Counted from the first letter of the stretch, positions 9,292 through 18,356 are shown. The stretch is 64,000 bases of DNA from Streptomyces sp. F001 (GCF_004187715.1 NZ_QZWF01000015.1:87433-151432), one strand, 5' to 3'. Numbers and translations are program-made. The notes: generated by a model from the sequence alone, not told the origin.

Positions 9292-11479
9292 AGGTCGAGG
9301 CTTCGCAGCGCAAGCTCGCCGCCTCATCCCCGATCTCCCGGTAGGCCTGCGCCGCTCGCTCGTAATAGTGGTGGCCGTCGTCGTCCAGGAGGGCCCCAAG
9401 CGTCTCCAGGGCTTCGGCCCGCCGGAAGTTCGGCTGGAGCGCATCCATCAGTTCCACCGCCTCGATGAGTGCGGCGACTGCCTCCGCGCGGCGGTCGAGG
9501 CCTGCCAGGCATTGCCCGATGCGCATCAGCGCGTACGGACGGCACAGGGCGGCGATGGTGCGCGTCATCCCCGAGTCCTCGTCGTCGACCAGTTCGAGTG
9601 TCCTGCGGTACTGCTGAAGGGCTTCAGAGAGGCGTCCCTGCATCCGGCGGGAGTGGCCGATCAGTGACAGGGCTTGCACGTAGGCGTCGATGTCGCCGGC
9701 TGCCTGGAACATCCCCGCGGCCACAGCCGCGGCGGCCGCGGCCTCGTCGGGCCGTTCGAGCGCGAGCAGGGCACGGGAGGTGTAGTCGTGTGCTGCGGCG
9801 ACCTGCGCCGTGGCGCCGCTCAGTTCGGCCAGCTCCAGGGCCTGTGCGGTGCAGCGGAGCATGGCTTCCGGGTCGCTGGGCGGTACCCAGTGGACCCAGG
9901 CGAGGTAGTTGAGCTGCGTCGCCTGTTGCGCCGGGTCGGCGAGGGCGACGGCGGCGTCCGCGCCGAGGCTGAAAACTTCACGCCAGTGGGGGGCGTGAGC
10001 CCAGCGGTCGGAGAACCAGTGCATCGCCTCGGCGCAGTCCAGGACCATGAGGTACTGTCCGGCGATCGTCCCGGACCGCAGCGCTCCCAGCCAGTGCTCC
10101 ACGTTCACCCGGAGCCACTGCTCGGCTTCCTCCACACTGCCGAGGGCGGGGAAGTCCTGGTCGGGTCGGCCGTATCCGGGCTCGAACCAGCGCCCGGCGG
10201 CTGTTGCCATCCCCAGTAGCCACGAAGTCACCCGTTCCAGTACGGCCGCGGCACCGTCGCTCTCCTCCACCTGGAGCCGGTCGCGGGCGAAGAGCCGGAC
10301 GAGGTCGTGGAACTGGTACCTTCCCGCCGTGCCGTCCTGGAGCAGGCCGAGGTCCACGAGATCGTCCAGCGCTTGCCAGGTGTCCTCGAGCGGGAGCCCG
10401 CCGGCGACCGAGGCCAGTGCGGTATCGAAGTCCCGCCCTGGTAGCACCGCCAGTCTTCGGAAGAGTTGCTGTGCTGAAGGGACCAGCTGTTCGTAGGACA
10501 TCATGAAAGCGCTGGCGATCCGCAGATCCCCCGCCCTGAACTGGTCAAGGCGGTGTTCTTCGGCGGCGAGTCGGGTCGAGAGTTCGGCAGCATCCCAGTC
10601 GGGTCGGCTGAGCAGCCGGTTCCCGATGATCCGCAGTGCGAGGGGCAGGCCCCCGCAGCTTTCGGCGAGTCGGGTGAGGGCCGCGTCGTCAACGACCCGT
10701 CCATTCAGGATCCCGGCCAGCATGTGCGTGGACTCCGTCAGCCCGAGGGGCCCAAGGGCCAGCCTCCGAACGCCTTCCAGGCCGGCCAGCAGCCGGCGGG
10801 TGGTGACCAGGGCTCGGCTCGCGCCTCCTCCCGGCAGCAGCGGGCGCACCTGTTCCTCGGACCCGGCATTGTCGAGGATGACCAACATGCGACGGTCCCG
10901 AATCAGCGACCGGTAGAGCGAGGCCCGCTTATGGGCGTCAGGTGGGATCCGCTGGTCGGGCACACCGAGGGTTTGCAGCAACGCTCGCAGGGCGTCGGGG
11001 ACGGGCAGCGGCCGCTGCGAGATGCCGAACAGGTCGAGGAAGACGGCCCCGTCGGGGAAGCTCGGCAGTAAGGCATGGGCTGCGCGGACGGCGAAGGCGG
11101 TTTTGCCCAAGCCCGCGGATCCGGTGATCAGCCCGACGACGCCGACGCCAGGTGCACTCTCGGTGTAGACCAGATCGCTCACCCAGATCAGCTCCTTGGA
11201 GCGTCCGGTGAAGTCCTCCACCCCCCGGGGCAGCTCGTGCAGTCTGCCCGCCGGACGGTTCCAGTGGTCCGCGAGCCTTCCGTCGCGGGCCAGTTCCAGG
11301 AACTGGATACGGGCATCGCCGTCGAGCGCCAGGGCGTCGGCCAGTGCGGTGACGGTTCGGTGCTGTGGCCCTTTGCTCCGGCCGCGCTCCACGTCCGACA
11401 GCGTGCGGACGCTGACCCCAGACGCCTCAGCCAACTGCTCGAGCGTCAGACGCGCCGCACGCCGATGACCGCGGAGCAC
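9275..11479 (-). CDS. HTH / NB-ARC / TPR regulator (STAND ATPase)
   Basis: About 734 residues. The N-terminal XRE-type helix-turn-helix (TLEQLAEASGVSVRTLSDVERG) is followed by an NB-ARC ATPase with P-loop GSAGLGKTAFA, a Walker B region (RRMLVILDNA) and a GLPLALRIIG motif. TPR-like helices fill the C-terminal third. Such proteins couple ATP-dependent switching to DNA binding and often control antibiotic or stress genes. Two oddities. The GTG at 11479 has no ribosome site, while a good AGGAG points to an in-frame ATC at 11506. The last 4-5 residues and the stop come from antisense recombinase DNA, so the native C-terminus may be missing. The target is unknown. Confidence 0.82.
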   Translation of the reverse strand: MLRGHRRAARLTLEQLAEASGVSVRTLSDVERGRSKGPQHRTVTALADALALDGDARIQFLELARDGRLADHWNRPAGRLHELPRGVEDFTGRSKELIWVSDLVYTESAPGVGVVGLITGSAGLGKTAFAVRAAHALLPSFPDGAVFLDLFGISQRPLPVPDALRALLQTLGVPDQRIPPDAHKRASLYRSLIRDRRMLVILDNAGSEEQVRPLLPGGGASRALVTTRRLLAGLEGVRRLALGPLGLTESTHMLAGILNGRVVDDAALTRLAESCGGLPLALRIIGNRLLSRPDWDAAELSTRLAAEEHRLDQFRAGDLRIASAFMMSYEQLVPSAQQLFRRLAVLPGRDFDTALASVAGGLPLEDTWQALDDLVDLGLLQDGTAGRYQFHDLVRLFARDRLQVEESDGAAAVLERVTSWLLGMATAAGRWFEPGYGRPDQDFPALGSVEEAEQWLRVNVEHWLGALRSGTIAGQYLMVLDCAEAMHWFSDRWAHAPHWREVFSLGADAAVALADPAQQATQLNYLAWVHWVPPSDPEAMLRCTAQALELAELSGATAQVAAAHDYTSRALLALERPDEAAAAAAVAAGMFQAAGDIDAYVQALSLIGHSRRMQGRLSEALQQYRRTLELVDDEDSGMTRTIAALCRPYALMRIGQCLAGLDRRAEAVAALIEAVELMDALQPNFRRAEALETLGALLDDDGHHYYERAAQAYREIGDEAASLRCEASTCQSPR

Positions 11480-11503
11480 TTCAGCGAAGCCGTTCTGTGT
11501 CGT

Positions 11504-11517
11504 GATGGGTCACTCCT
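11504..11517 (-). promoter_or_regulatory. Ribosome site aimed at a non-standard ATC codon
   Basis: On the minus strand AGGAG (11517-11513) is followed after six bases (TGACCC) by ATC (11506-11504), in frame with the HTH/NB-ARC gene nine codons before its first GTG. An in-frame TGA lies directly upstream, so no standard start can be further 5'. Either ATC is used as a rare start or an ancestral ATG was mutated. Confidence 0.5.
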
Positions 11518-11619
11518 GCCGCGCACATGGGTGAGAACGAAGTCTCATGATGGAAGTCCCCACCCGCGCAGACACGGACAGCAGCGAACCCCGGCCAGGA
11601 CCAGAGCGCACTGCGGCGG

Positions 11620-12567
11620 CTACTTGCCCTGCCGCAGCTCCCGAGGACTGACCCCGTATTTGGCCTTGAATGCCCGGTTGAAACCGCTGAGGTCGCCGAA
11701 TCCCGCGTCGAATGCGAGCGCCGAGACCGGTCGGTCGGCGAAGCGCGAGTCCAGCAGTCGCAGCCTGACCCGTTCGAGCCGCCTATCGCGTATGTAGTGC
11801 GCCACCGTCTCCCGCTCAGACCGGAAGAGCTTGTGCAGATACCGGGTGGAGATGCCGAAAGCGTCCGCCACCTGGACCGGATCGAGTCCTGGGTCGGCCA
11901 GGTTCCGGTCGATGTGGTCCTTGATCCGCAAAGGCAGGGTCCGCTGCAGGGAGCCGGCCAGCTGCCGGCTCTCGGCCAGTGGCTCGCTGAGCAGCGCGAC
12001 CAGAAGATCGTTCGCCAGCGCGAGTGCACCCGGGCTCTGCGACCGGCTCAGCTCGTCGGCGTTCCTGGCCAGATCCAGCAGCGCACGGCGGGAGACCGCG
12101 GCCAGCCCGGTGCGAGCGCTCACCCGCTGCGCGGCCAGCCGCCGCTGGTCTTGCTCACCAAGCCGCACCAGATGCTGCGGAAATGCGAACACCCACAGGT
12201 TGAAGGACTCGGCGAAATCCAACTCGAATCGGCGGCGCGAGTCGAGCACCACGCAGTCACCCGGATCGAGCCGGATCTGGCGGTCGCCCTGCGTGATCCC
12301 GCCCATCCCTTGCACCTGCATTCCGAGCAGAACGTAGTGGGAATCGGCATCGTCCACGAGCCGCTGCGTGCGCGACATCGACTGTGCGGTCGCGGCGATG
12401 TCTCCCACTGCCAGCCCGTCGACCTCATAGGCCCGGACCCTGCCCCCGATTGCCTCACCTGGCCGTCCCGAAGGCTCGACGCCTACGAAAGTCCGCGTGC
12501 AGGCATCGCGCCAGAACTCGGCCCGGTCACCGGCGACAACCCCGTCGAAACTCAGAACGACCGGCAT
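11620..12567 (-). CDS. AraC family transcription regulator
   Basis: A 315-residue regulator. The N-terminal ~190 residues resemble the AraC-binding-like domain found in AraC/NimR-type proteins (FDGVVAGDRAEFWRDA near the start). The C-terminal ~100 residues hold two helix-turn-helix motifs ending with the AraC signature (FAFDAGFGDLSGFNRAF-like, then KYGVSPRELR). The ATG start fits. It is divergent from the first of three tandem alpha/beta hydrolase genes with a 252-nt gap, so it may control them; this is inference from position. Confidence 0.9.
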   Translation of the reverse strand: MPVVLSFDGVVAGDRAEFWRDACTRTFVGVEPSGRPGEAIGGRVRAYEVDGLAVGDIAATAQSMSRTQRLVDDADSHYVLLGMQVQGMGGITQGDRQIRLDPGDCVVLDSRRRFELDFAESFNLWVFAFPQHLVRLGEQDQRRLAAQRVSARTGLAAVSRRALLDLARNADELSRSQSPGALALANDLLVALLSEPLAESRQLAGSLQRTLPLRIKDHIDRNLADPGLDPVQVADAFGISTRYLHKLFRSERETVAHYIRDRRLERVRLRLLDSRFADRPVSALAFDAGFGDLSGFNRAFKAKYGVSPRELRQGK

Positions 12568-12819
12568 GGCGCGAGTGTACGTCCGCGCGCGCCGCCCCGT
12601 TGAGGCTGCGGGTCAATGGATCGCCGCGGCTGCTCCCTGGGCCCAGGGAGAACTTGCTGGCCCAGTGGGCGGTGGAGCCGGGGCTGCGCGCCTGTCGGTG
12701 TCCGAGCCATGGGAGCACCCCAATCCTGCCTGCTGTTCTGCGTGTTCATCCAGGCTCCGGATGACTTGGATGGGCGCACCGGACAGGTGCAGCGCCTGTC
12801 CATCCGGTCAGGAGAGGCC

Positions 12820-13515
12820 ATGACGGCAATCAAGAACGTCGTGCTCGTGCACGGCGGTTTCGTGGACGGATCAGGCTGGCAGAGGGTCTACGACCACCTC
12901 AGCGCCGACGGCTACCAGGTGGCCGTCGTGCAGAACCCCACCCTGTCGCTGGCCGGCGACGTCGCCGCCACCCGGCAGATCCTCGATGCCCTCGACGGCC
13001 CGGCCGTCCTGGTCGGTCACTCCTACGGCGGGGTCGTCATCACGGAGGCCGGCAACCACCCGAACGTCGCGGCGCTCGCCTACATCGCGGCGTTCGCCCC
13101 GGACAAGGGCGAGTCGGTCAGCACTCTGATTGCCGACCCGCCGCCGGGCGCGCCGGTCCCGCCGATCCTCCCGCCCCGGGACGGGCACCTGTTCCTCGAC
13201 CGCGAGAAGTTCGCCGCCTCCTTCGCGGCCGACGTGCCCGAGAAGGAGGCGGCGTTCATGGCCGACTCCCAGGTCCCCTGGGGCGTCGACGCGCTCGAAG
13301 GCGCGGTCACCCAGCCCGCCTGGCAGGCCAAGCCGTCCTGGTACCTGGTCGCCACGGACGACCACATGATCCCCCCGGCTGCCCAGCGCTCCATGGCCCA
13401 ACGAGCCGGGGCGACCGTCTCCGAAACGCCGGGCAGCCACGCCGTCTACGTATCCCGCCCGGCCGTCGTTGCGGCCGTTATTGCCCAGGCGGCTCAGGGA
13501 CTCAATGGGCAGTGA
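12820..13515 (+). CDS. Alpha/beta hydrolase (esterase-like), first of three
   Basis: A 231-residue cytosolic alpha/beta hydrolase. The oxyanion-side VLVHGGFVDGSGW motif lies at the start; GHSYGG supplies the nucleophile Ser (about 71), Asp lies in ATDDHMIP and His in GSHAVYVS. The fold resembles the salicylate-esterase/hydroxynitrile-lyase-like group, which includes small-ester hydrolases. ATG at 12820 follows GGAGAGG; the longer open frame to 12616 looks non-coding. No signal peptide. It is divergent from the AraC regulator and followed by a second hydrolase. Substrate not assigned. Confidence 0.9.
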   Translation: MTAIKNVVLVHGGFVDGSGWQRVYDHLSADGYQVAVVQNPTLSLAGDVAATRQILDALDGPAVLVGHSYGGVVITEAGNHPNVAALAYIAAFAPDKGESVSTLIADPPPGAPVPPILPPRDGHLFLDREKFAASFAADVPEKEAAFMADSQVPWGVDALEGAVTQPAWQAKPSWYLVATDDHMIPPAAQRSMAQRAGATVSETPGSHAVYVSRPAVVAAVIAQAAQGLNGQ

Positions 13516-13629
13516 CGCGCGGCGGGCACCGCCGCACCGCGTCACCCGACGGCCGGGACCAGACCCATGGGGCGATGCCTGACCGTCGTCTACCACCCAG
13601 GCTTGCTACTCACCACCCGAGGAGTCCCC

Positions 13630-14463
13630 GTGAACTCCAAGCCCACCCGCCGCACCGTGCTCGCCGCTGGTGCCGCTGTCGCAGGCACAGCAGCGCTGAC
13701 AGGCCCGCTGACCCGGACCGCGTCCGCAGCCGAACGCCACACCCCCAAGGCCAAGCCGACCATCGTGCTGGTCCACGGCGGCTACGCCGATTCATCTTGC
13801 TGGAACGGCGTCATTCAGGCGTTGCACAGTAAGGGTTACACCACAATCGCCGGGTCGAACCCGCTGAGGGGTATCCCCACCGACGCTCCGTACATCGCGA
13901 GTTTGCTGGATTCCATCAGCGGGCCGATCGTGCTGGTCGCACATTCCATGGGCGGAACTGTCATCACGAATGCCGCTGCCGGAAAGAGCAACGTCAAGGC
14001 GCTGGTCTACATCGCAGCGTTCGTGCCCGATGTGGGCGAGACCCAGGGGGAGCTCATCAACAAGTTCCCAGGCAGCGAGGTCCTGCCTGTGAGCGTGCCG
14101 GTCCCCTACACCAAGCCCGATGGCACCACCGGAACCGACCTGTACCTGAGCAAGGACGGCAAGGCTGCCTTCGCCGCCGACGTGTCCACAGCCACGTTCC
14201 GGCTCCTGCAGTCCACTCAGCGGCCCTTCGATGCCGACTCCTTCACCTATCCGACCCAGGCCGCCGCGTGGCGGACGATCCCGTCGTACGGGCTGGTCGC
14301 CGGCAAGGACAGGGCAATCCCGCCCGCGGCCGAACGCTGGATGTACAGCCGTGCGAACTTCCGCAAGGTCGTCGAAGTGCCGGCCTCGTCCCACGTTGCC
14401 ATGATCAGCCACCCGGACATCACCGCCCGCCTCATCGAGGACGCCGCCCGAGCGACCTGCTGA
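13630..14463 (+). CDS. Alpha/beta hydrolase with Tat signal, second of three
   Basis: A 277-residue relative of the preceding hydrolase, but exported. The N-terminus has the twin-arginine motif TRRTVLAAG, a hydrophobic stretch and a cleavage site near ASAAE, so it is a likely Tat substrate. The core has VLVHGGYADSSCW, nucleophile AHSMGG, an Asp region at AGKDRAIPP and His in SSHVAM. GTG at 13630 is supported by AGGAG six bases upstream; the frame stays open to 13567. Together with the neighbours it forms a tandem family, probably by duplication followed by a change of cell compartment. Substrate unknown. Confidence 0.9.
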   Translation: MNSKPTRRTVLAAGAAVAGTAALTGPLTRTASAAERHTPKAKPTIVLVHGGYADSSCWNGVIQALHSKGYTTIAGSNPLRGIPTDAPYIASLLDSISGPIVLVAHSMGGTVITNAAAGKSNVKALVYIAAFVPDVGETQGELINKFPGSEVLPVSVPVPYTKPDGTTGTDLYLSKDGKAAFAADVSTATFRLLQSTQRPFDADSFTYPTQAAAWRTIPSYGLVAGKDRAIPPAAERWMYSRANFRKVVEVPASSHVAMISHPDITARLIEDAARATC

Positions 14464-14647
14464 CACCGCGCACGACACCCCCCAGTGCGTCCCAAACGGG
14501 TCACTTAGCTTGAGGTGCTCGCGGCGAGGGCCAGCCGATGGCATGAGCAAATTCGCGCGCAGAGGAAAGCGGTTGACCTTCGGGCTGGACATGATGGCCT
14601 GGGCATGCGGTCGTCACGGGGCGGCTGGGAAGCTGAGGGAGGCCTGG

Positions 14648-15358
14648 ATGCGGGTCGTATTCGTCCATGGCGCGTGCGCGCAGGATGCCGACTGGTGGTG
14701 GAACCGGATGGTGGAGCCACTCGCCGCCCTGGGGCTGGAGAGCCGCAGTGTGGAACTGCCCAGCTGCGGCGAGCGGGCGGGCGCCGCGTACGGGGCGGAT
14801 TTGTACGCCGATGCTGACACGGTGCGGTCCGTGCTGGACCAGGAGCCTGGGCACCCCGCCTTGCTGTGCGGGCACTCCTACGGCGGGATGGTGATCACCG
14901 ACGCCGCCGCGGGCAGGGACGATGTCAGCCACCTCCTCTACATCACCGCAGTCGTGCCGGACCGCGGCGAATCCCTCGCCTCCCTGACCGGACCTGAACC
15001 CGCCCCCTGGGTCGTCCCGCGGGATGACGGCACGGTCGTCCCGAATACGGCGGTCGACCTGCGGGGCGCCTTCCTGCACGACTGCGACGAGGAGGCCGAG
15101 GCGGGCGCCTTCCGGCGGTTGGGACCGCAGTCACAGGCGGTCTTCGCTCAGGCTCCGCGCGGCATCGCCTGGCACAAGACTCCCTCGACGTACGTCGTCT
15201 GTACCGGGGACCGGGCCACGCCGCCGGCGAAGCAGCGGGAGTTCGCCCGGCGGGCGTCCGGTGTGATCGACCTGCCGACCGGCCACCATCCGTTTCTGTC
15301 CCACCCGGCGCTACTGGCCGACCTGATCGGTGAGGTCGCCCGCGGGGTCGGAGAGTAG
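14648..15358 (+). CDS. Alpha/beta hydrolase, third of three
   Basis: A 236-residue cytosolic hydrolase. Features are VVFVHGACAQDADWW at the N-terminus, nucleophile GHSYGG, VCTGDRATPP carrying the acid residue and GHHPFLS with the catalytic His. ATG at 14648 has GAGGGAGG five bases upstream; earlier in-frame ATGs at 14591/14594 lack a site. It lacks a signal peptide, unlike the second copy. The gene ends close to a truncated DUF4291 gene on the other strand, so its downstream context has been rearranged. Substrate not assigned. Confidence 0.88.
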   Translation: MRVVFVHGACAQDADWWWNRMVEPLAALGLESRSVELPSCGERAGAAYGADLYADADTVRSVLDQEPGHPALLCGHSYGGMVITDAAAGRDDVSHLLYITAVVPDRGESLASLTGPEPAPWVVPRDDGTVVPNTAVDLRGAFLHDCDEEAEAGAFRRLGPQSQAVFAQAPRGIAWHKTPSTYVVCTGDRATPPAKQREFARRASGVIDLPTGHHPFLSHPALLADLIGEVARGVGE

Positions 15359-15387
15359 ATCCGCTTGAGGTCCGCATCCTGCCAGGA

Positions 15388-15564
15388 TCATGGATGGGGT
15401 TGTGAACGCGGCTTGATGACCCACGTCATGCGGTCCCGCTTCCATGCGGCGGGGAAACGGCCCTGGCGAACCGCGGGCATGCCGATCTCGGGGGAGTATG
15501 CCTGGTAGACGGCGATCGTGGATGCCGTGTGGAGCGCGCGGATCCTGCGTTGCGGTTCTTCCAC
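15388..15564 (-). pseudogene. DUF4291 protein remnant (N-terminal fragment)
   Basis: Read from GTG at 15564 on the minus strand, the sequence begins EEPQRRIRALHTASTIAVYQ and continues through AYSPEIG and RDRMTW, the hallmark start of DUF4291 proteins. Near 15405 the conserved MTWIKPSF segment becomes MTWVIKP..., and the frame stops at 15388. About 50 of the usual ~190-200 residues remain, so the gene is broken. The rest of this 422-nt gap (15359-15780) shows nothing else recognisable. Confidence 0.7.
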
Positions 15565-15780
15565 GGAGCACAGGGTGAGGCCGACGGATCCCTGTCGGAC
15601 ATTGATTTTCGATGCGACTGCTTCCGCGGGACGACCCGGCCGTGGCACCGCGCGCCCGACGACACCGGGACCGAGTCCTACCGCTACCAGGCCACCCAGG
15701 ACCGACCCCGCGGGGCGTGACAGATGACCCATGGGACAGTCACGGCACGGCTCACCGATCGTCACCGCGGAGAAGGAACT

Positions 15781-16281
15781 ATGAGAGCGCTGCCCGCCGT
15801 CACCGGCCATGATGAGTTCGATGCCCTGGTCGTCAGGACCGACTACGACGACGACCAGGCATGGCAGGACGTGGCGGCGGCGCTGATGGAGCCTTGGGGA
15901 GACAACAAGCAGTACGAGGCGCACGTCCACTTCATGAACGATCCGGCCTGGGCAGGGGCGACCGTTGACGAGGTGCTGACTGCGGTCAGCGCCGCCGAGG
16001 ACCTGGCCGTTGTCTTTCTTGCCGACCGGACAACCATGCAGGCCGAATACCACGCGCTGCTGGCGGTCACCACGCTGACGCGCGAGGAGTGCGAGGACGA
16101 TGAGGACTACGAGCAGCTGACCGAGTTCGGCCGCGAGTTCCGCACCGTCGCCGCAGGTGTCCACGAGGTCTACGCGAACCTGAGTATCGGCAACCTGGGC
16201 TTCGAGGAGTACGCGGCATGGGCCCACGATGATCCCGAGGGGATCTACCGATCCTTTGAGCAGCCGACTGCTGAGAGGTGA
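15781..16281 (+). CDS. DUF6924-like hypothetical protein
   Basis: A 166-residue acidic soluble protein with no signal peptide or membrane segment. The N-terminal ALVVRTDYDDDQAWQDV pattern resembles DUF6924 proteins as I recall them; function is unknown. ATG at 15781 follows GGAGAAGGA at good spacing; the frame is open to 15724. It closes the accessory patch before msrA. Nothing in the neighbours suggests a pathway. Confidence 0.72.
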   Translation: MRALPAVTGHDEFDALVVRTDYDDDQAWQDVAAALMEPWGDNKQYEAHVHFMNDPAWAGATVDEVLTAVSAAEDLAVVFLADRTTMQAEYHALLAVTTLTREECEDDEDYEQLTEFGREFRTVAAGVHEVYANLSIGNLGFEEYAAWAHDDPEGIYRSFEQPTAER

Positions 16282-16504
16282 GCGGCTCACGGGTCTACGC
16301 CTTCGACCAGTGAGGCCACCGGCGTGAGGGAGGCAACAGGTCGGTGCGCTCGCGGCGGCCGGCGACCGGCGGCCGCAGGGCCGGTTGGACGGGCACGGAA
16401 TCGCTCGGCACCCTCGCGCGTTGAGGCGAGTGCATAGGGGATGCCGGTGGTGTGCGAGCCGAGCAGCCCGAGTGACCGAGCTGACAGATATTGGAGGGGC
16501 CGCA

Positions 16505-17017
16505 ATGGCTTCGCAGACGCAGAGGGCCGTGCTGGCGGGCGGATGCTTCTGGGGGATGCAGGACCTGATCCGCCGGCTCCCGGGCGTGACGGCGACCCGC
16601 GTCGGATACACCGGGGGTGACGTGCCGAACGCGACGTACCGTAACCATGGCACGCACGCGGAGGCCATTGAGATCCTTTTCGACCCCGAGAAGACCGACT
16701 TCCGCGCGATCCTGGAGTTCTTCTTCCAGATCCACGACCCGAGCACCAAGAACCGCCAGGGCAACGACATCGGCCTCAGCTACCGCTCGGCGATCTACTA
16801 CGTGGATGACGAGCAGAAGCGGATCGCCGAGGACACGATCGCGGATGTGGACGCCTCCGGACTGTGGCCCGGCAAGGTCGTCACCGAGGTCGAGCCGGTC
16901 GGCCCCTTCTGGGAGGCCGAGCCCGAGCACCAGGACTACCTGGAGCGTTACCCGGACGGCTACACCTGCCACTTCCCGCGCCCGGGATGGCGGCTGCCCG
17001 CCCGCGCGGAGGGCTGA
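16505..17017 (+). CDS. msrA: Peptide methionine sulfoxide reductase A
   Basis: This 170-residue MsrA reduces the S form of methionine sulfoxide in oxidised proteins, with thioredoxin as the usual electron donor. The catalytic cysteine is in GGCFWGMQ (about residues 12-19). Other family blocks are RVGYTGG, HAEAIEILFDP and FFFQIHDP. ATG at 16505 is preceded by GGAGG; the open frame to 16385 lacks a site and family likeness. Length is slightly short of the E. coli enzyme but normal for the shorter MsrA group. The resolving cysteines near the C-terminus of some MsrAs are not obvious; one Cys (YTCHFP) remains. Confidence 0.95.
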   Translation: MASQTQRAVLAGGCFWGMQDLIRRLPGVTATRVGYTGGDVPNATYRNHGTHAEAIEILFDPEKTDFRAILEFFFQIHDPSTKNRQGNDIGLSYRSAIYYVDDEQKRIAEDTIADVDASGLWPGKVVTEVEPVGPFWEAEPEHQDYLERYPDGYTCHFPRPGWRLPARAEG

Positions 17018-17164
17018 CCGCGCGAGGCGGCCCGGCGGAGGGCGGAGGCTGACTGGGCCGAGGCTCCGCGGCCGGGCCGTGCTTGCGCCTGCGGGGCTGG
17101 CGGTGCCCCGCCGTGGACGAAGGGTGCCGGCGGTACGCCCTGGAGGGGGCGGCACGTGATGAAC

Positions 17165-17204
17165 GCATGCGGGCCGTACCGCATCCGGTACTCGGCCCGC
17201 ATGC
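17165..17204. terminator. Long hairpin between convergent genes
   Basis: Outer 11-base arms (17165-17175 / 17194-17204) and inner 5-base arms (17176-17180 / 17187-17191) pair perfectly with a two-base bulge and a six-base loop. It lies between the 3' ends of msrA and the minus-strand hypothetical gene, so it is probably a bidirectional terminator. The surrounding 17018-17237 holds nothing else recognised. Confidence 0.7.
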
Positions 17205-17237
17205 CGCCACGGACTGCCATCAGGGCGTACGGCAGGT

Positions 17238-18356
17238 TCAGTGCAGCAGCGTCGCCGGGCTGCCGCCGTTCGCCTCGTAGCCCGCCACGGCCAGCGCCCG
17301 GTAGACCGCGAACTCCGCGGCCGGGTCGGGCGACAGCGTCCAGGGCAGGGCGCCCACATGGCCGTCGATGTGTATCAGCTGGCTCATGGCCTCCGACCAG
17401 CGCTCGGAGCGGACCAGGAAGAACACCAGCAGATGACGGACATGCGCCAGCATCGGGTCGTCGGGGCGGGCCGAGTGCACCGCGTGCAGGGCACCGTGGA
17501 TCGCCTTGGTCACGACCTCGCTCTGGTAGAAACTGGCGACCAGATTGACCTCGGGCAGGTGCTCGAAGACCGCGAACAGCGGCATCGCCGCCAGCAGCGA
17601 GCCCTGCGGGGCGCGGGCCGCCGCGGCCTGAGCGAACTGGGACGCCAGCTCGCGCGAGCCGTGCCACTTCTCGCACCAGTAGTGCAGCGCGGCGAGATGC
17701 GCTCCCATGTGGTTCGGCGCGCGGTCCAGGATCTTCAGCCAGAGCTGCTCGAACTCCGCGCGCGGATAGGCCAGGCCCCGGGCCACCGACAGCTCGATGA
17801 TGTACGGGATCGGGTCACCGGGGGCGAGCAGCGCCGCGTCGCCGCAGGCCGCCTTCGCCTCCTCCATGATGATCCGGAACTCGTCCGTGCCGGGCGTCGC
17901 CGTCCGCCACGCCTGCTGCACCAGGAACTCGGCGTGCACCGCCGCGCCGCCCGCGTCCTTGGGCGCCTCGGCCCGCCACACCCGCAGCCACTGCCCGCCC
18001 GGCGTCTCACTGACGCCGCCCGGCCGCTGCTGGAGCTCCAGCGACGCCGCGCCCGCGAAGGCCTGCACACGCTGCCAGCGCAGCTCGCTCTCCGCCTCCG
18101 TACCGGCCAGGAGCTGGGCGGCGGCCCGGTGGTCCTGGGTGCGCTGCACCAGGTCCAGCACATCCACCAGGTCCTGGTCGGGGCCGGGCATGCGGACGTC
18201 CAGCTCCTCCTGCCGTACGAATCCGTAGTTCGCGGGGTCCGCGGCGTCCGGGTGGCCCGGCGTGACCAGCTCTATCCCCCTGCGCCTGCGCATCACGAAC
18301 GGACCCAGCACGAAACCGATCAGGAGCAGACCCATCAGGACCCAGAGAATTTCCAT
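17238..18356 (-). CDS. Membrane-anchored hypothetical protein with helical repeats
   Basis: A 372-residue protein that I do not recognise by name. An N-terminal membrane segment (about residues 3-22, WVLMGLLLIGFVLGPFVM) followed by RRRR suggests an anchor with the rest in the cytosol. The remainder is predicted alpha-helical, with TPR-like stretches around 180-340 (DRAPNHMGAHLAALHYW). No catalytic motif is visible. It is divergent from metB, and the pair appear to be conserved neighbours in streptomycetes (from memory). Confidence 0.8.
   Translation of the reverse strand: MEILWVLMGLLLIGFVLGPFVMRRRRGIELVTPGHPDAADPANYGFVRQEELDVRMPGPDQDLVDVLDLVQRTQDHRAAAQLLAGTEAESELRWQRVQAFAGAASLELQQRPGGVSETPGGQWLRVWRAEAPKDAGGAAVHAEFLVQQAWRTATPGTDEFRIIMEEAKAACGDAALLAPGDPIPYIIELSVARGLAYPRAEFEQLWLKILDRAPNHMGAHLAALHYWCEKWHGSRELASQFAQAAAARAPQGSLLAAMPLFAVFEHLPEVNLVASFYQSEVVTKAIHGALHAVHSARPDDPMLAHVRHLLVFFLVRSERWSEAMSQLIHIDGHVGALPWTLSPDPAAEFAVYRALAVAGYEANGGSPATLLH

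Noticed and set aside
15590..15720. Short plus-strand frame ahead of the DUF6924-like gene
   Set aside because: No ribosome site, no family likeness and three frames equally open; treated as non-coding.
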